Shown piece by piece: positions 16,936 to 25,568 of a stretch of DNA of 64,000 bases. Location of the stretch: the NCBI RefSeq assembly GCF_014646275.1, contig NZ_BMND01000002.1, positions 186,001 to 250,000 on the forward strand, in the 5' to 3' direction. The translations under genes were made by a program, and so were the position numbers. Origin of the DNA: Streptomyces kronopolitis (GTDB taxonomy: Bacteria; Actinomycetota; Actinomycetes; Streptomycetales; Streptomycetaceae). Positions within the stretch are counted from its first letter, which is position 1. Each line of letters opens with the position of its first letter. The notes under the pieces are model-generated. The model worked only from the letters and a program-made list of their open reading frames with translations. It made no database searches and was not told where the DNA came from.

Positions 16936-17076
16936 TTGCTGAAGGCAGAAGACCTGCTGCTCCACGATGTAGCCGGGGGCGACATCCAGGTCCAGCTCTG
17001 CACCGACCTGGAGTGCATGCTGGTGGAGGACACCACAGTGGAGTGGCCGGAGCAGCTCTCGCCGTCCGTCGCCGTG
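16936..17076 (+). pseudogene. fragment resembling a catalase-family protein
   Basis: In one plus-strand frame the stretch reads KAEDLLLHDVAGGDIQVQLC and then TDLECMLVEDTTVEWPEQLS. The run VQLCTDLxxMxVEDxxVEWPExLSP is reminiscent of a conserved part of catalase-like haem proteins in actinomycetes. It has no credible start or N-terminal domain, and it runs into the tail of the convergent dioxygenase. I treat it as a gene remnant; the family assignment is from memory and tentative. Confidence 0.4.
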
Positions 17077-18201
17077 TCAGCCGCGATAGCTCTCGTGGCG
17101 GGCGAAGTCGGGTATCTCGACGGTCTCGAAGGCTTCGGTGTAGCGCAGGGGCCGGGTGGTGTCGACGTTCCATACGTAGAACGGCAGCCGACTGCGTGGG
17201 TTGGCGTGGCGGACCTGGTCGGGACCGTGGTTCATGCCGGCCGGTGTGACGCTGGCCAGCCCCGCCGGCGGACCGACCTGTTCGTCGTCGCCGGTGCCGA
17301 GGAAGACGAACAACTCGTCGTAGTCGACGTTGCGGTGGGCCGGCTGTGCCTTGTCCGCGTCGTCCGCCGTCTGGGTGGGCCGGGGGGCCATGGTGACGAA
17401 CCAGTTCTGCCCGGCCTGGAAGGTGGCGTGTGCCATCGGCGGGATTTCGAGGCGTTCGCAGGCGAGCGGGCGGAGGTCCGCCAGGCGCAGCCGGAAGGGA
17501 GCCAGGGTGCCGGTCCAGCCTTCCACGTCGGCGGGGTCGAAGGCGTAGAAGATTGACGACAGTTCGCCCGCGCGTTTGACGAGCACCTCCCACTCGCCGG
17601 CCGAACTCTGCGCGCAGGGGGCGGCGATGCCGGCGTCGAGCTCGGGGACGTGGAGGACGCCGCGGTCGAAGGGCAGGAAGTGCCCCAGCAGCCCCCGCTC
17701 GGGGAGCGTGATCGGCTCCCGCGTCTCCACCACGTAGGTGACGTGCTGCTCGGCGTCGGGGTCGGGGACGATGCGGTAGTTGGTGCCCTTGGGGATCACC
17801 AGGTACTCCAGCGGCCCGTACGCAAGGGTGCCGTAGTCGGTGACGAGGGCGCCACTGCCCGACTGGACCAGCAACAGGGTGTCGCCGTCGGTGTTGCGGA
17901 AGTAGTACGGCATCGGCGCCGTCCGCTTCGACACCGAGACCGTGATGTCCTCGTTGAACAGCAGCGGCGTCGGCAGGGCACGCTCGTCGTGCTCATCGGC
18001 GGCCGGAACGTCGGTGAGCCGGATGCCCCGGGGCCGGATCGGGCCCTCCACCCGCAGCCAGTCCGTGGTCGGGTGGGCGTGGTAGAGCTGAGAGACATCG
18101 CCCTCGAACCCCTGACGGCCGTGGTGCTCCTCGAAGGTGCCCTCGGGCACTCGGGCATGTGCCTGGCGGGAGATCCGGCCCTGAACGTGCTTCGCGAACA
18201 T
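17077..18201 (-). CDS. homogentisate 1,2-dioxygenase-like protein
   Basis: A 374-residue cupin dioxygenase of the short homogentisate dioxygenase type. Seen are MPYYFRNTDGDTLLLVQSGSG and LEYLVIPKGTNYRI in the N-terminal barrel, AFDPADVEGWTGTLAPFRLR, then the C-terminal barrel with HRNVDYDELFVFLG and SVTPAGMNHGPD, where histidine and glutamate residues are candidate iron ligands. The family opens the homogentisate ring in Tyr/Phe breakdown. The classical HmgA is longer (about 430-440 residues), so this could act on a related substrate. It is divergent from a LysR regulator. Start chosen at ATG 18201. Confidence 0.72.
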   Translation of the reverse strand: MFAKHVQGRISRQAHARVPEGTFEEHHGRQGFEGDVSQLYHAHPTTDWLRVEGPIRPRGIRLTDVPAADEHDERALPTPLLFNEDITVSVSKRTAPMPYYFRNTDGDTLLLVQSGSGALVTDYGTLAYGPLEYLVIPKGTNYRIVPDPDAEQHVTYVVETREPITLPERGLLGHFLPFDRGVLHVPELDAGIAAPCAQSSAGEWEVLVKRAGELSSIFYAFDPADVEGWTGTLAPFRLRLADLRPLACERLEIPPMAHATFQAGQNWFVTMAPRPTQTADDADKAQPAHRNVDYDELFVFLGTGDDEQVGPPAGLASVTPAGMNHGPDQVRHANPRSRLPFYVWNVDTTRPLRYTEAFETVEIPDFARHESYRG

Positions 18202-18565
18202 ACGGTGACTTCTCCATCGGGCGCCGGCGCGCGCCAAGCGCCCTATTTGGTGAGTGAGTTGGAGGTGGGTGTGGTGTGGTGGCCAGTCCGGCGAGAGACC
18301 CCGTCCGGCAGCAGTCGTGCCAGGCACGGTGGCGACGCAGCCCCGACCGCACCGCACCGCACCGCGCCTCGCGGAGCCGGTAGGTACGCGCGGCCACTGG
18401 CTCGCCACGTCACCCGCCTTTGACGCAGCGATCAAAGGCCGGTGGCACGTTCGGTGCGCGCCCCTCTGGCGCCTGCCACTCCATGAGTCAACAACCACAG
18501 CATGCCGCCGGTCCAACACCCTTCATCGGATACGTGACAGCCTCAGACTGTTACGGTGGGGAGTT
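18202..18565. other. divergent control region between dioxygenase and LysR genes
   Basis: A 364-base gap without a gene. It has a short tandem run of CACCG/ACCGC units at about 18343-18365 and the LysR-type palindrome at 18534-18554. No other structure was recognised. Confidence 0.5.
18534..18554. promoter_or_regulatory. candidate LysR-type operator
   Basis: GTGACAG, seven bases, CTGTTAC: an interrupted inverted repeat with 6 of 7 matching positions, ending 11 bases before the lysR-type start. Position suggests autoregulation and control of the divergent dioxygenase. Confidence 0.5.
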
Positions 18566-19522
18566 GTGGACCTCGACCTGCGCCAGGTGCGCTATGCCGT
18601 CACCCTGGCCGACGAACTCCACTTCGGCCGGGCCGCGGACCGGCTCACCATCGCCCAGCAGACTCTCTCCGCCCAGATCAGAACCCTGGAGAAACGGCTC
18701 GGCGTCCCGCTGTTCACCCGCGATCGCCGCCACGTCGCCCTCACCCCCGCCGGCGAGATCTTCGCCGAACGCGGCCGACGCCTCCTCGTCGACGCCGGGC
18801 GTCTGGTCGACGATGTCACCCACACCTGCACACCCCTGCGCATCGACGTCGTTGCCGAGGGCCTTCCCTCCACGCTCCTGATCCCCCACCTGCGCACCCA
18901 GGCCCCCGACCTGCCGTTCGAGGTGCTCCAGAGCCACGGCATGGCCGCAGCACTGCCCCGCCTCCTCACCGGCGACCTCGACCTTGCCTTCGGCCGCCCC
19001 TTCGGCCTCGGCCGCTCCCTCGGCGCCGCCCTCGCCACCATGCCCGTGGGCCTGGACCCCATCGGCGTCATCCTCCCCACCGGCCACCCCCTCGCCGACC
19101 GGGACGAGGTCCCCCTTGCCGCCCTCGCCGATCACCCGCTCCTGATCCACTCGGCGGACGAGTCCGCCGAGTGGCACGACTGGGCCGATCAGGCCGTCGC
19201 TGCCTTCGGGCTGAAGGTGGCGACACGCGTACGCGGTCACGGCAGCACCTCCGCTCTGGCCGCCGTCCAAGCCCTCCGCCACCCGGCCTTCGGTCGCACC
19301 TCCGCACACATCCCCGACGGCCTCACCGTCCGGCCCCTGACCGACCCCGTCCCGCTCTACCCCTGGCACGCCGTCTGGAACACCACCACCGCGCACCCCG
19401 CTCTCAACCGAGCCCTGGAACTCATCCACACCTACGCCCGGACCCACCACTGGCACCGCCCCCCGGGCACCAACTGGTGGCTCCCGAAGCCCGATCGCGA
19501 CACACTGCGGACCACGAACTGA
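18566..19522 (+). CDS. LysR family transcriptional regulator
   Basis: A 318-residue regulator. The N-terminal winged helix-turn-helix begins LDLRQVRYAVTLADELHFGRAADRL, with LTIAQQTLSAQIRTLEKRLGVPLFTRDRR as the recognition helix region. The rest is the effector-binding domain with two Rossmann-like lobes (LRIDVVAEGLPS; DLDLAFGRPFG). The start is the GTG at 18566, immediately before the conserved domain. It is divergent from the homogentisate dioxygenase-like gene and probably controls it in response to an aromatic intermediate, which is inference from position. Confidence 0.85.
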   Translation: MDLDLRQVRYAVTLADELHFGRAADRLTIAQQTLSAQIRTLEKRLGVPLFTRDRRHVALTPAGEIFAERGRRLLVDAGRLVDDVTHTCTPLRIDVVAEGLPSTLLIPHLRTQAPDLPFEVLQSHGMAAALPRLLTGDLDLAFGRPFGLGRSLGAALATMPVGLDPIGVILPTGHPLADRDEVPLAALADHPLLIHSADESAEWHDWADQAVAAFGLKVATRVRGHGSTSALAAVQALRHPAFGRTSAHIPDGLTVRPLTDPVPLYPWHAVWNTTTAHPALNRALELIHTYARTHHWHRPPGTNWWLPKPDRDTLRTTN

Positions 19523-19739
19523 TCCACACCCGGGGGCCGACGAACGCGCCCCCCCAGGCATCCGTGACTAGCCGGGCTCGTCACCGCCCCCTGCGGCCGA
19601 GTGGGGTACTCGGTGCGGGGAGGTCCGGGCCGCAGGCCGCATGGCACCCGCCGTTTCTCACCGGCGTGCGGGTGAATCATGGGGCCTCGTGCTCGTGCCG
19701 ACCGGAGTGGGACGGTTGTGGCCGTTATTGTCGGCTCTT

Positions 19740-20375
19740 GTGCCGTTGAGCTGTGCGTTTGTGAACCTCAAGCCCGGCGTCGGGAAGACGACGAGTGCTG
19801 TGTGGCTGGCCCATGCGCTGCATGAGTTGGGACTGTCGCCCCTGCTGGTCGACGGTGACCCCGCTGCTTCCGCGCTGCGCTGGAGTGAGCTGGCCGGTGG
19901 CTTTCCGTTTCCGGTGATCGCCCTGCCGGTGGGGGATGTCCACCGTCGCGTGAACGACTTCCTCGGCAACCGGCAGGCCGTCGTGCTCGATGCGCCTCAG
20001 CTGGAGGACCATCCTCGGATCGCCCGCAGCATCATGAGGTATGCCGGTGAGTGGATCGTGCCCGTGACTCCCGCCCCCATCGAACTGGACCGGATGGCAC
20101 CCATCCTCGGTGAGATGGCGGACGTGCAGTCGCTGCGTGCTCAGCCGGCCCGTACAGCGGTCCTGCTCAATCGCACCAACCGGCCGGACGCCACGCGCAC
20201 CGGGCCCGATGCCGACGCTCGCGACGCCCTCACCGAGCGGGGGTTCGAGGTGCTGGACACCCAGATCGCGCGGCTCGACCTGTACGCCCAGTCGTTCGGG
20301 ACCTCGGTCCAGGCCAAGGGGTCGGCGTATGTGGACTTCGCGGAGGAACTGATCAAGCGTCAGGATGAGAGATGA
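19740..20375 (+). CDS. ParA-like partition ATPase
   Basis: A 211-residue P-loop ATPase of the ParA/MinD group. The deviant Walker A reads VNLKPGVGKTTSAVWLA with the signature lysine; most relatives have KGGVGKTT, so the proline is unusual. PLLVDGDPAASALRWSEL is the switch region and VVLDAPQLEDH matches Walker B. The most likely start is GTG 19740, six residues before the conserved strand. It overlaps the next small gene by 4 bases. Such ParA pairs are typical of actinomycete plasmids and integrative elements, but no other mobile-element genes are visible here. Confidence 0.78.
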   Translation: MPLSCAFVNLKPGVGKTTSAVWLAHALHELGLSPLLVDGDPAASALRWSELAGGFPFPVIALPVGDVHRRVNDFLGNRQAVVLDAPQLEDHPRIARSIMRYAGEWIVPVTPAPIELDRMAPILGEMADVQSLRAQPARTAVLLNRTNRPDATRTGPDADARDALTERGFEVLDTQIARLDLYAQSFGTSVQAKGSAYVDFAEELIKRQDER

Positions 20376-20623
20376 GCCAGCGCAGGGAGAACTACCGCGC
20401 CGCATTGCGGCGCGAGCAGGACGACGTCTCCGGGCCCCGGTCCACCAAGGTCACCTCGCTGCAGAGCAGGTACATCCGGGTGACCGTCGAGGTGGATCCC
20501 GACCTGCAGGGTGATCTGACGCGATGGGTGGGGCGGCCGGTCTCCTCGGTGGTGTTCGCCGGCACGTCCGTCCTGCGGAGCCTGGCCGCCACGGTCGGCA
20601 GGGTGACTCGCCCCGGAGGCTGA
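20372..20623 (+). CDS. small partner protein of the ParA-like ATPase
   Basis: An 83-residue protein whose ATG overlaps the parA-like stop (ATGA). The middle, KVTSLQSRYIRVTVEVDPDLQGDLTRWV, looks like the start of a ribbon-helix-helix-type DNA-binding segment seen in the small proteins encoded after parA on Streptomyces plasmids. The second half (GTSVLRSLAATVGRV) is shorter than expected and ends abruptly, so the protein may be truncated. Function as a ParB-like adaptor is inferred from gene order only. Confidence 0.55.
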   Translation: MSQRRENYRAALRREQDDVSGPRSTKVTSLQSRYIRVTVEVDPDLQGDLTRWVGRPVSSVVFAGTSVLRSLAATVGRVTRPGG

Positions 20624-20690
20624 GAGCTGTCCCGTAGGTGTGTGGTTGCGGAGCAGTCGTCAGTCTCGTCAGACGGTCGGAATCCTCCGC

Positions 20691-20766
20691 AGATGTCGTG
20701 CGTCCAGGGCCTCGCACACGGCCCCTCCACAGATGCCGCACGTCCAGGCCCCGCACACGGCCCCTC
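20691..20766. repeat. imperfect 36-bp direct repeat
   Basis: Two copies (20691-20727 and 20731-20766) that share AGATG, CGTCCAGG and the 3' half CGCACACGGCCCCTC. They lie in the gap between the ParA pair and the convergent SDR gene. Confidence 0.6.
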
Positions 20767-20800
20767 GTTCGTCCCCCCGGGATCGCCCTGCGGTCGCCCG

Positions 20801-21616
20801 TCACACCTCCGGGGTGCGTGGCTCGATGCGGTAGTCGAAGGCGGCGCCGCCGACGCCGACCTGGGTCACCCCGCCGTCGACGGTGAGGACGGCCCCGTTG
20901 ACGTAGGACGAGGCGGGTGAGAGCAGCCAGTCGATGGCCTCGGCGACTTCCTTCGGGTCGCCCGGCCGCCTGGCGGGGTTCAGCCGGTTCGCCTCCTCGT
21001 ATCCCGCCTCGGCGCCGCCCGCCAGCCCCGCCTCCGACGCGAACCGTGCCATCCGCTGGTCGGCCATCTCCGTACGCACCCAGCCCGGGCACACCACGTT
21101 GGCTCGCAGTCCCTGCGGGCCGTAGTCGACGGCGAGGGAGCGGCAGAGGTGGAGCAGACCCGCCTTGGATGTCGCATAGGCCGCGTTGCCGACGCTGTTG
21201 CGGAGGGCGGCGACGGAGGCGACCGCGACCACCGCGCCGCGTGCCGCCAGCAGATGCGGCAGCGCGGCACGCAGCAGCAGGAACGGGCCGGTGAGGTTGG
21301 TCCGGATCAGCTCTTCCCAGTCCTCGACCTCGGTGTCGCCGACCGCGCCGCCCCGCCCGATCGCGGCGTTGAGCACCACGGCGTCGAGTTTCCCGTAGGC
21401 CGCCACCGTCGCCTCGACGAGTTCGCGTACGGCCTCCGGGTCGGCGGCGTCGGAAGGGTGGGCCAGCGCGCCGGTCTCCTCGGCCACCCGGCGCAGCGGC
21501 TCGGGCCGCCGCCCGGAGATCACGACCTGGTGCCCGGCGGTGCGCAGCAGCCGGGCGGCGGCGGCCCCGATCCCCGTTCCGCCGCCCGTCACCAGGACAA
21601 CACGCTGTTCCGACAT
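20801..21616 (-). CDS. SDR family NAD(P)-dependent oxidoreductase
   Basis: A 271-residue short-chain dehydrogenase/reductase. The cofactor motif is VLVTGGGTGIGAAAA; GRRPEPLRR suggests NADPH preference. VLNAAIGRGG is the NNAG-equivalent, the catalytic serine lies in VAVASVAALRNS and the YxxxK pair is AAYATSKAGLLHL. WLLSPASSYVNGAVLTVDGG is the standard C-terminus. Substrate unknown. It lies 160 bases downstream of the MFS gene in the same direction, so it could be the last gene of the peptide locus, but the gap leaves this open. Confidence 0.88.
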   Translation of the reverse strand: MSEQRVVLVTGGGTGIGAAAARLLRTAGHQVVISGRRPEPLRRVAEETGALAHPSDAADPEAVRELVEATVAAYGKLDAVVLNAAIGRGGAVGDTEVEDWEELIRTNLTGPFLLLRAALPHLLAARGAVVAVASVAALRNSVGNAAYATSKAGLLHLCRSLAVDYGPQGLRANVVCPGWVRTEMADQRMARFASEAGLAGGAEAGYEEANRLNPARRPGDPKEVAEAIDWLLSPASSYVNGAVLTVDGGVTQVGVGGAAFDYRIEPRTPEV

Positions 21617-21776
21617 GTTCGTTCGCCTCCGAAGGTGGTCAACTTCCGGTCTCTGGAACGGGAGCATACGAAGCGCCGGCATCGCCGAGCCGACCGGGTC
21701 GAGAGGTTCGGGGCTTTGCCCGCGAGACCGAGGGGTTGTTCACGCCGAGCGCCCGTCAAGCGCCACCCGAGAGCCC

Positions 21777-23003
21777 TCAGCCGACCAGCGCAGGTGCCTC
21801 CGGCGCCGAAAGGGGCCGGGTGCGCAGCGCCCACCGGGTGAGGGGGCGGGTGGCGAGGCCGCAGAGGGCGAGGGCGAGGCCCAGGGCCACCCAGCCGGGG
21901 CGGCCCCATTGGAGGCAGAGAGTGGTGAGGACGATCGGTGCCGCCGCGCGGACCGCGCCGTCCGCCAGGTTGAAGGCTCCCTGGTACTGGCCTTGGGCGT
22001 GTTCCGGGGCCAACGTGAAGCTGATCTCGAACGCCCCTGCCGCCAGGCCGAGTTCGCCGGAGGACAGCAGGAGGACGCCGACGAGGAGCAGGGTCGCGGC
22101 GACGGGGGCGGAGGTCCCTGTGGCGAGGGCGAGTACCGTGCAGCCGGCGAGGGCCAGGAATCCTGCGCCGCGGAGCGCGGTGGAGGCGGGCAGCGGGCCC
22201 CGTACCCATCGGGTCGCCCTGACCTGGAACAGGACGACCACCGCCGTATTCACCACCAGCAGTGCGGACAGCCACCACCGGGGTGCCGCGGTGTGCGACA
22301 CCAGCCAGAGCGGCAGGACCAGGGACACCACGTCGTACTGGAAGCCGATGACGCCGCACAACAGCGACAGGGCGAGGTAGGGCCTGTCCCGCATGGCCTC
22401 CATGCGGGGTGCGCCGGGCGGGCGTGGCACCGGCGCCACGGACGGGATCTTGAGCAGCAGCCCTGCCGCGGCGAGGAAACTCAGTCCGTTCGCCAGGATG
22501 AGGAGGGTGTAGCCGGTCGTCGAGTCGAGTTGGAGCGCGATACCGGCCGCGGCGGCACCGATGCCCATTCCGAGGTTGGTGACCGCCCGGAGATGGCTGC
22601 GGACGCGGGTACGTTCCCCGGGCTCGCTGATCCGTGCGATGAGGGCGCCGCCGACCGCCTGGGCGCCGCGTTGGCCGACGGCGGCGACGGTGACCAGCGT
22701 GAGGAAGACGGCGAAGGAGTGGGTCATCGGGAACAGGAACATCGCGGTCGCCTGCACACCTTGGGTGGCGACGTACAGCCCCCGTGGGCCGACGCGATCG
22801 GCCACCGCACCGAGGGGGAGGCCCGACAGGATGCCGGCGACCGTCGCGAGGGCGAGGCCGCTGCCCACGGCCGACACACTCAGCCCGACCACGCGGGTGA
22901 AGAACAGCATGCTGCCGGCGAGGTAGAGGCCGCTGCCGACGGTGGTGACGAAGCTGGCGATCGTCAGGAAACGTACCGGGCCACGCGTGGCATCGACTCT
23001 CAT
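21777..23003 (-). CDS. MFS transporter (putative exporter of the peptide locus)
   Basis: A 408-residue membrane carrier with about twelve helices. The loop LSGLPLGAVADRVGPRGLYVATQG matches the conserved MFS loop 2-3, and the pattern fits drug/peptide exporters (DHA-like) more than sugar porters. Start at ATG 23003. It lies 95 bases downstream of the putative glycosyltransferase gene and in the same direction as the precursor-peptide and hydroxylase genes, so export of the finished product is a reasonable guess. No substrate-specific residue was recognised. Confidence 0.78.
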   Translation of the reverse strand: MRVDATRGPVRFLTIASFVTTVGSGLYLAGSMLFFTRVVGLSVSAVGSGLALATVAGILSGLPLGAVADRVGPRGLYVATQGVQATAMFLFPMTHSFAVFLTLVTVAAVGQRGAQAVGGALIARISEPGERTRVRSHLRAVTNLGMGIGAAAAGIALQLDSTTGYTLLILANGLSFLAAAGLLLKIPSVAPVPRPPGAPRMEAMRDRPYLALSLLCGVIGFQYDVVSLVLPLWLVSHTAAPRWWLSALLVVNTAVVVLFQVRATRWVRGPLPASTALRGAGFLALAGCTVLALATGTSAPVAATLLLVGVLLLSSGELGLAAGAFEISFTLAPEHAQGQYQGAFNLADGAVRAAAPIVLTTLCLQWGRPGWVALGLALALCGLATRPLTRWALRTRPLSAPEAPALVG

Positions 23004-23097
23004 ATGCGCCTCTGCGGGGCGCTGTTGTTCTCCTGGTGGCACACGGCGCTTTCTCTCGGTTCTGGTGCGGATGACTGCTCTTCGGGGACGCGAGCCG

Positions 23098-24168
23098 CTA
23101 GTGGTGGGCCAGTTGCTCGCGCATGGCCGACAGGCATTCGGCCCGGTAGGCCGTCAGTCCCGGACCGGCCGCTCGCTTCCTGCGGTTGAACTCGCCGGTG
23201 TTCACCCAGGCCACGATCAGGTCCGCGAGGGACGCGATGCCGTCGTAGCGGGCCGTCATCCCGTCGATATGGCCGCTCAACGGATAGAAGGCGGGGAGGA
23301 GGGAGGGCAGGCCGAACCGGACCATGTCATTGACGTTGCCGGTCACACAGGTCTGGCCGCGTGTCTCGACGATGCCGTTACGGGTGAGCTGCTCGGAGAC
23401 CGGAAGAATGAGGAAGTCGGATTCCGACAGCGTCCGGTCGAAGTCCTGCTGATTGACGTAACCCGGGTGATCTCGCAGCTCGACCGCGGGAGCGAGTGCC
23501 CTCCTCGCCGCTTCGACGGTGGCCTTGCTCTCCTCCGAGGAGTGCTCGCCCAGGAAGTCGACGTGCAGTCGCCTTGTCAGCCGTGGGGCGGCGAGTTCCA
23601 GTGCGGACAGCACTTCGGCGTGGTCCCTGCCGGAGTACAGCCTCCCCGGGACGCAGCACCGCACCTCGTCGCGCGTGAATGCGGTAGGCGGGTGCTGCGG
23701 GTAGGCGATGTTGAGGGCGCGGCTGCGCAGCGGGTCGCCGGCCTTACTGAGCCGGAGATCGGGGAGCAGGATCCTCGCCGCGCCGTCGAGAACGAGCTGC
23801 GCGATGGCGGCGCTCGGCCGTTTGTCGTCCGACGAGGTGAACGTGTTGAGGTTGTGCACCAGACAGTGCCAGGCGGGTTTCGTCGCGCGCGCCTCGTGGA
23901 GCGGGCCGCACAGGGCGTCGACCGGGGTGATGAGCAACAGGTGATCCTGCGCACCGATCGAGGACGCGTGCTGCTCCAGGAAGTCCGCGTACGGCAGATC
24001 CGGGGGACACACCTGCCACTCGACCGCCGGGGACGCGGCGGCCGCCGAGCCTTCGGCGCAGAACGGGTTGGTGAAGACGGTCGGGTGCGCCCCGAGGTCT
24101 ATGACTTGCCGTATGAGACTGTCGAGGACCTCGCTGTGTGCGCTGAGCTCGATCAGGCCGATCTTCAT
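23098..24168 (-). CDS. putative GT-B-type glycosyltransferase
   Basis: A 356-residue protein I cannot place in a named family. It has two apparent Rossmann-like halves: MKIGLIELSAHSEVLDSL at the start, LLLITPVDALCGPL, then RRLHVDFLGEHSS and the C-terminal part SDFLILPVSEQLTRNGIVETRG with FGLPSLLPAFYPLSG and RYDGIASLADLIVAW. The latter order (acceptor-distal loop, nucleotide-binding turn, final helices) resembles GT-B glycosyltransferases. It sits between the JmjC hydroxylase and the exporter, consistent with attaching a sugar to a hydroxylated peptide. Fold assignment is inference; a structure prediction would decide it. Confidence 0.5.
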   Translation of the reverse strand: MKIGLIELSAHSEVLDSLIRQVIDLGAHPTVFTNPFCAEGSAAAASPAVEWQVCPPDLPYADFLEQHASSIGAQDHLLLITPVDALCGPLHEARATKPAWHCLVHNLNTFTSSDDKRPSAAIAQLVLDGAARILLPDLRLSKAGDPLRSRALNIAYPQHPPTAFTRDEVRCCVPGRLYSGRDHAEVLSALELAAPRLTRRLHVDFLGEHSSEESKATVEAARRALAPAVELRDHPGYVNQQDFDRTLSESDFLILPVSEQLTRNGIVETRGQTCVTGNVNDMVRFGLPSLLPAFYPLSGHIDGMTARYDGIASLADLIVAWVNTGEFNRRKRAAGPGLTAYRAECLSAMREQLAHH

Positions 24169-24298
24169 CGGTGGTCTCCGTCAGTGGTGAGCGCACTGCA
24201 GTCAGCACCTCTAAAGGACTGACGTCGTGGCACGGGCCCGGGAACATGGACCGCCTGCCCGGTCGTGACGCAGGGCCTGGCAGGGATCGGTGCGGTGC

Positions 24299-25486
24299 TC
24301 ACGCCGGCGGAGGCTGCTCCTCCAGCAGGATTCCCTCCTCGACCAGCAGCCGTAGCAGGGGGGCGATGTCCTCGTCCGGGTCGAATCCGGGGGCCCAGTC
24401 GACGGCTTCCGCCATGGTGAACGACTCGCGGCGGAAGATATTGTCGATGAGTGCTGCGGGAGCGCCGTCGAGTGTGATCTTCCGGGTGCCGAACTGGATG
24501 CGGTGCTGCTCGGCCTCGGCATCGTGATCGACCTTGACGGGGTTGAACCGAGCCTGTCGCAGACGGGTGTCGGCCTTCGTGGACAGGGCATGGAACCCGG
24601 ACTGACTCGGGAGGCTGACCTCCCGGTGGCGGCTGTCCTGGGTGGTCAGATGGTTGGCGAGGTAGGTCTGCAACAGCTGGTCGTCGTCGGCAATCGCGGC
24701 GAGCCTGCCCATGAGCGCGCGGACATGTGTGGCGAGTTGGGTCGTGTCACCGTCCACGACGGGCGGGAGATTGCGCCGCCACTCTTCCTCGTCCATCAGC
24801 TCGTCGGCAAGCCACTTCAGCCAGTAGACGCCGGTGCGGCAGGTCACTCCGAGCGTCAGATGCAAAGAGGGTTCGTCGCCGGCCACCGCGTAGTGCCAGT
24901 GGCCGCGTGGAATGTAGAGCACGTCGCCCGGATGGAGCTCGGTCTCGATGTACGGGGGCCCCTTGGGCTCACCGGTGTCGACGGAGACGTTGTTGTATTT
25001 GTCGAGCGGGTACTTGTACGTCTCCTCGGAGACGACCCATCGCTTCGTCCCCTCGATCTGCAGGATGAAGACCTCATGGTCGTCGTGGTGTTGGTCGAAC
25101 CCCTGCTGCGCGGGCCAGGAGCAGTACATGTTGACCTGGCTGCGGTGGCCGATCGCACGCTCGATCCCCGTCGCCAGTTCGGCGATCGCGGGCAGCCGCC
25201 GCTGCAACTGGTTGATGATCAGGGTGTAGCCGTCCTGGCAGTGCTTGATCCACTCCTCGGCCGTCTCGGGCTGGCCGGAGATCTTCTTTCCTATCGCCGC
25301 CAGGCGGATTTCTTCGCCGAACCGGAGACGATGGAAATTGAGCAGGTGGTTGAGCTGCTCCCACGAGAAGAGCGAACGGAATCGGTCCCGGTCCTGCCCG
25401 CGCAAAACGACGCCCCGGGTTGTCCAGTTTTCGCGAAGGAATTGATCGAGGGGCATCGGGTCAAGCAGGGATTCGAGAGCGAACAC
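24299..25486 (-). CDS. JmjC/cupin-type 2OG-Fe(II) peptide hydroxylase (NO66/MINA-like)
   Basis: About 395 residues. The JmjC core shows QHHDDHEVFILQIEGTKRWV, matching the HxD iron motif and following strand of NO66/MINA53/YcfD ribosomal oxygenases. It is followed by ELHPGDVLYIPRGHWHYAV with the distal iron histidine and SLHLTLGV. Those relatives hydroxylate His or Arg side chains of proteins. A C-terminal winged-helix-like region (FTMAEAVDW...LLRLLVEEGILLEE) also fits. I favour the GTG at 25486 with GAGGA upstream over the in-frame GTG at 25498. It follows the small peptide gene at 25569-25709, separated only by a terminator-like hairpin, so that peptide is its likely substrate. Confidence 0.8.
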   Translation of the reverse strand: MFALESLLDPMPLDQFLRENWTTRGVVLRGQDRDRFRSLFSWEQLNHLLNFHRLRFGEEIRLAAIGKKISGQPETAEEWIKHCQDGYTLIINQLQRRLPAIAELATGIERAIGHRSQVNMYCSWPAQQGFDQHHDDHEVFILQIEGTKRWVVSEETYKYPLDKYNNVSVDTGEPKGPPYIETELHPGDVLYIPRGHWHYAVAGDEPSLHLTLGVTCRTGVYWLKWLADELMDEEEWRRNLPPVVDGDTTQLATHVRALMGRLAAIADDDQLLQTYLANHLTTQDSRHREVSLPSQSGFHALSTKADTRLRQARFNPVKVDHDAEAEQHRIQFGTRKITLDGAPAALIDNIFRRESFTMAEAVDWAPGFDPDEDIAPLLRLLVEEGILLEEQPPPA

Positions 25487-25512
25487 GCCATTCCTCACGG
25501 TTTAAGGGGAGT

Positions 25513-25539
25513 GCCCGGTGGCTCCAGGAGCCACCGGGC
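25513..25539 (-). terminator. perfect 13-bp hairpin between precursor peptide and hydroxylase genes
   Basis: GCCCGGTGGCTCC, one-base loop, GGAGCCACCGGGC. It lies 30 bases after the peptide stop and 27 bases before the hydroxylase start. A leaky terminator here would give much more peptide message than enzyme message, as is common in RiPP operons. Confidence 0.75.
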
Positions 25540-25568
25540 GGGTCAGGGCAGTGACTTGACCCCTGCCC

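Noticed and set aside
16798..17556. Plus-strand frame across the dioxygenase end as a full gene
   Set aside because: Only its part before about 17076 looks like protein; the rest is antisense to the dioxygenase. Kept as a fragment.
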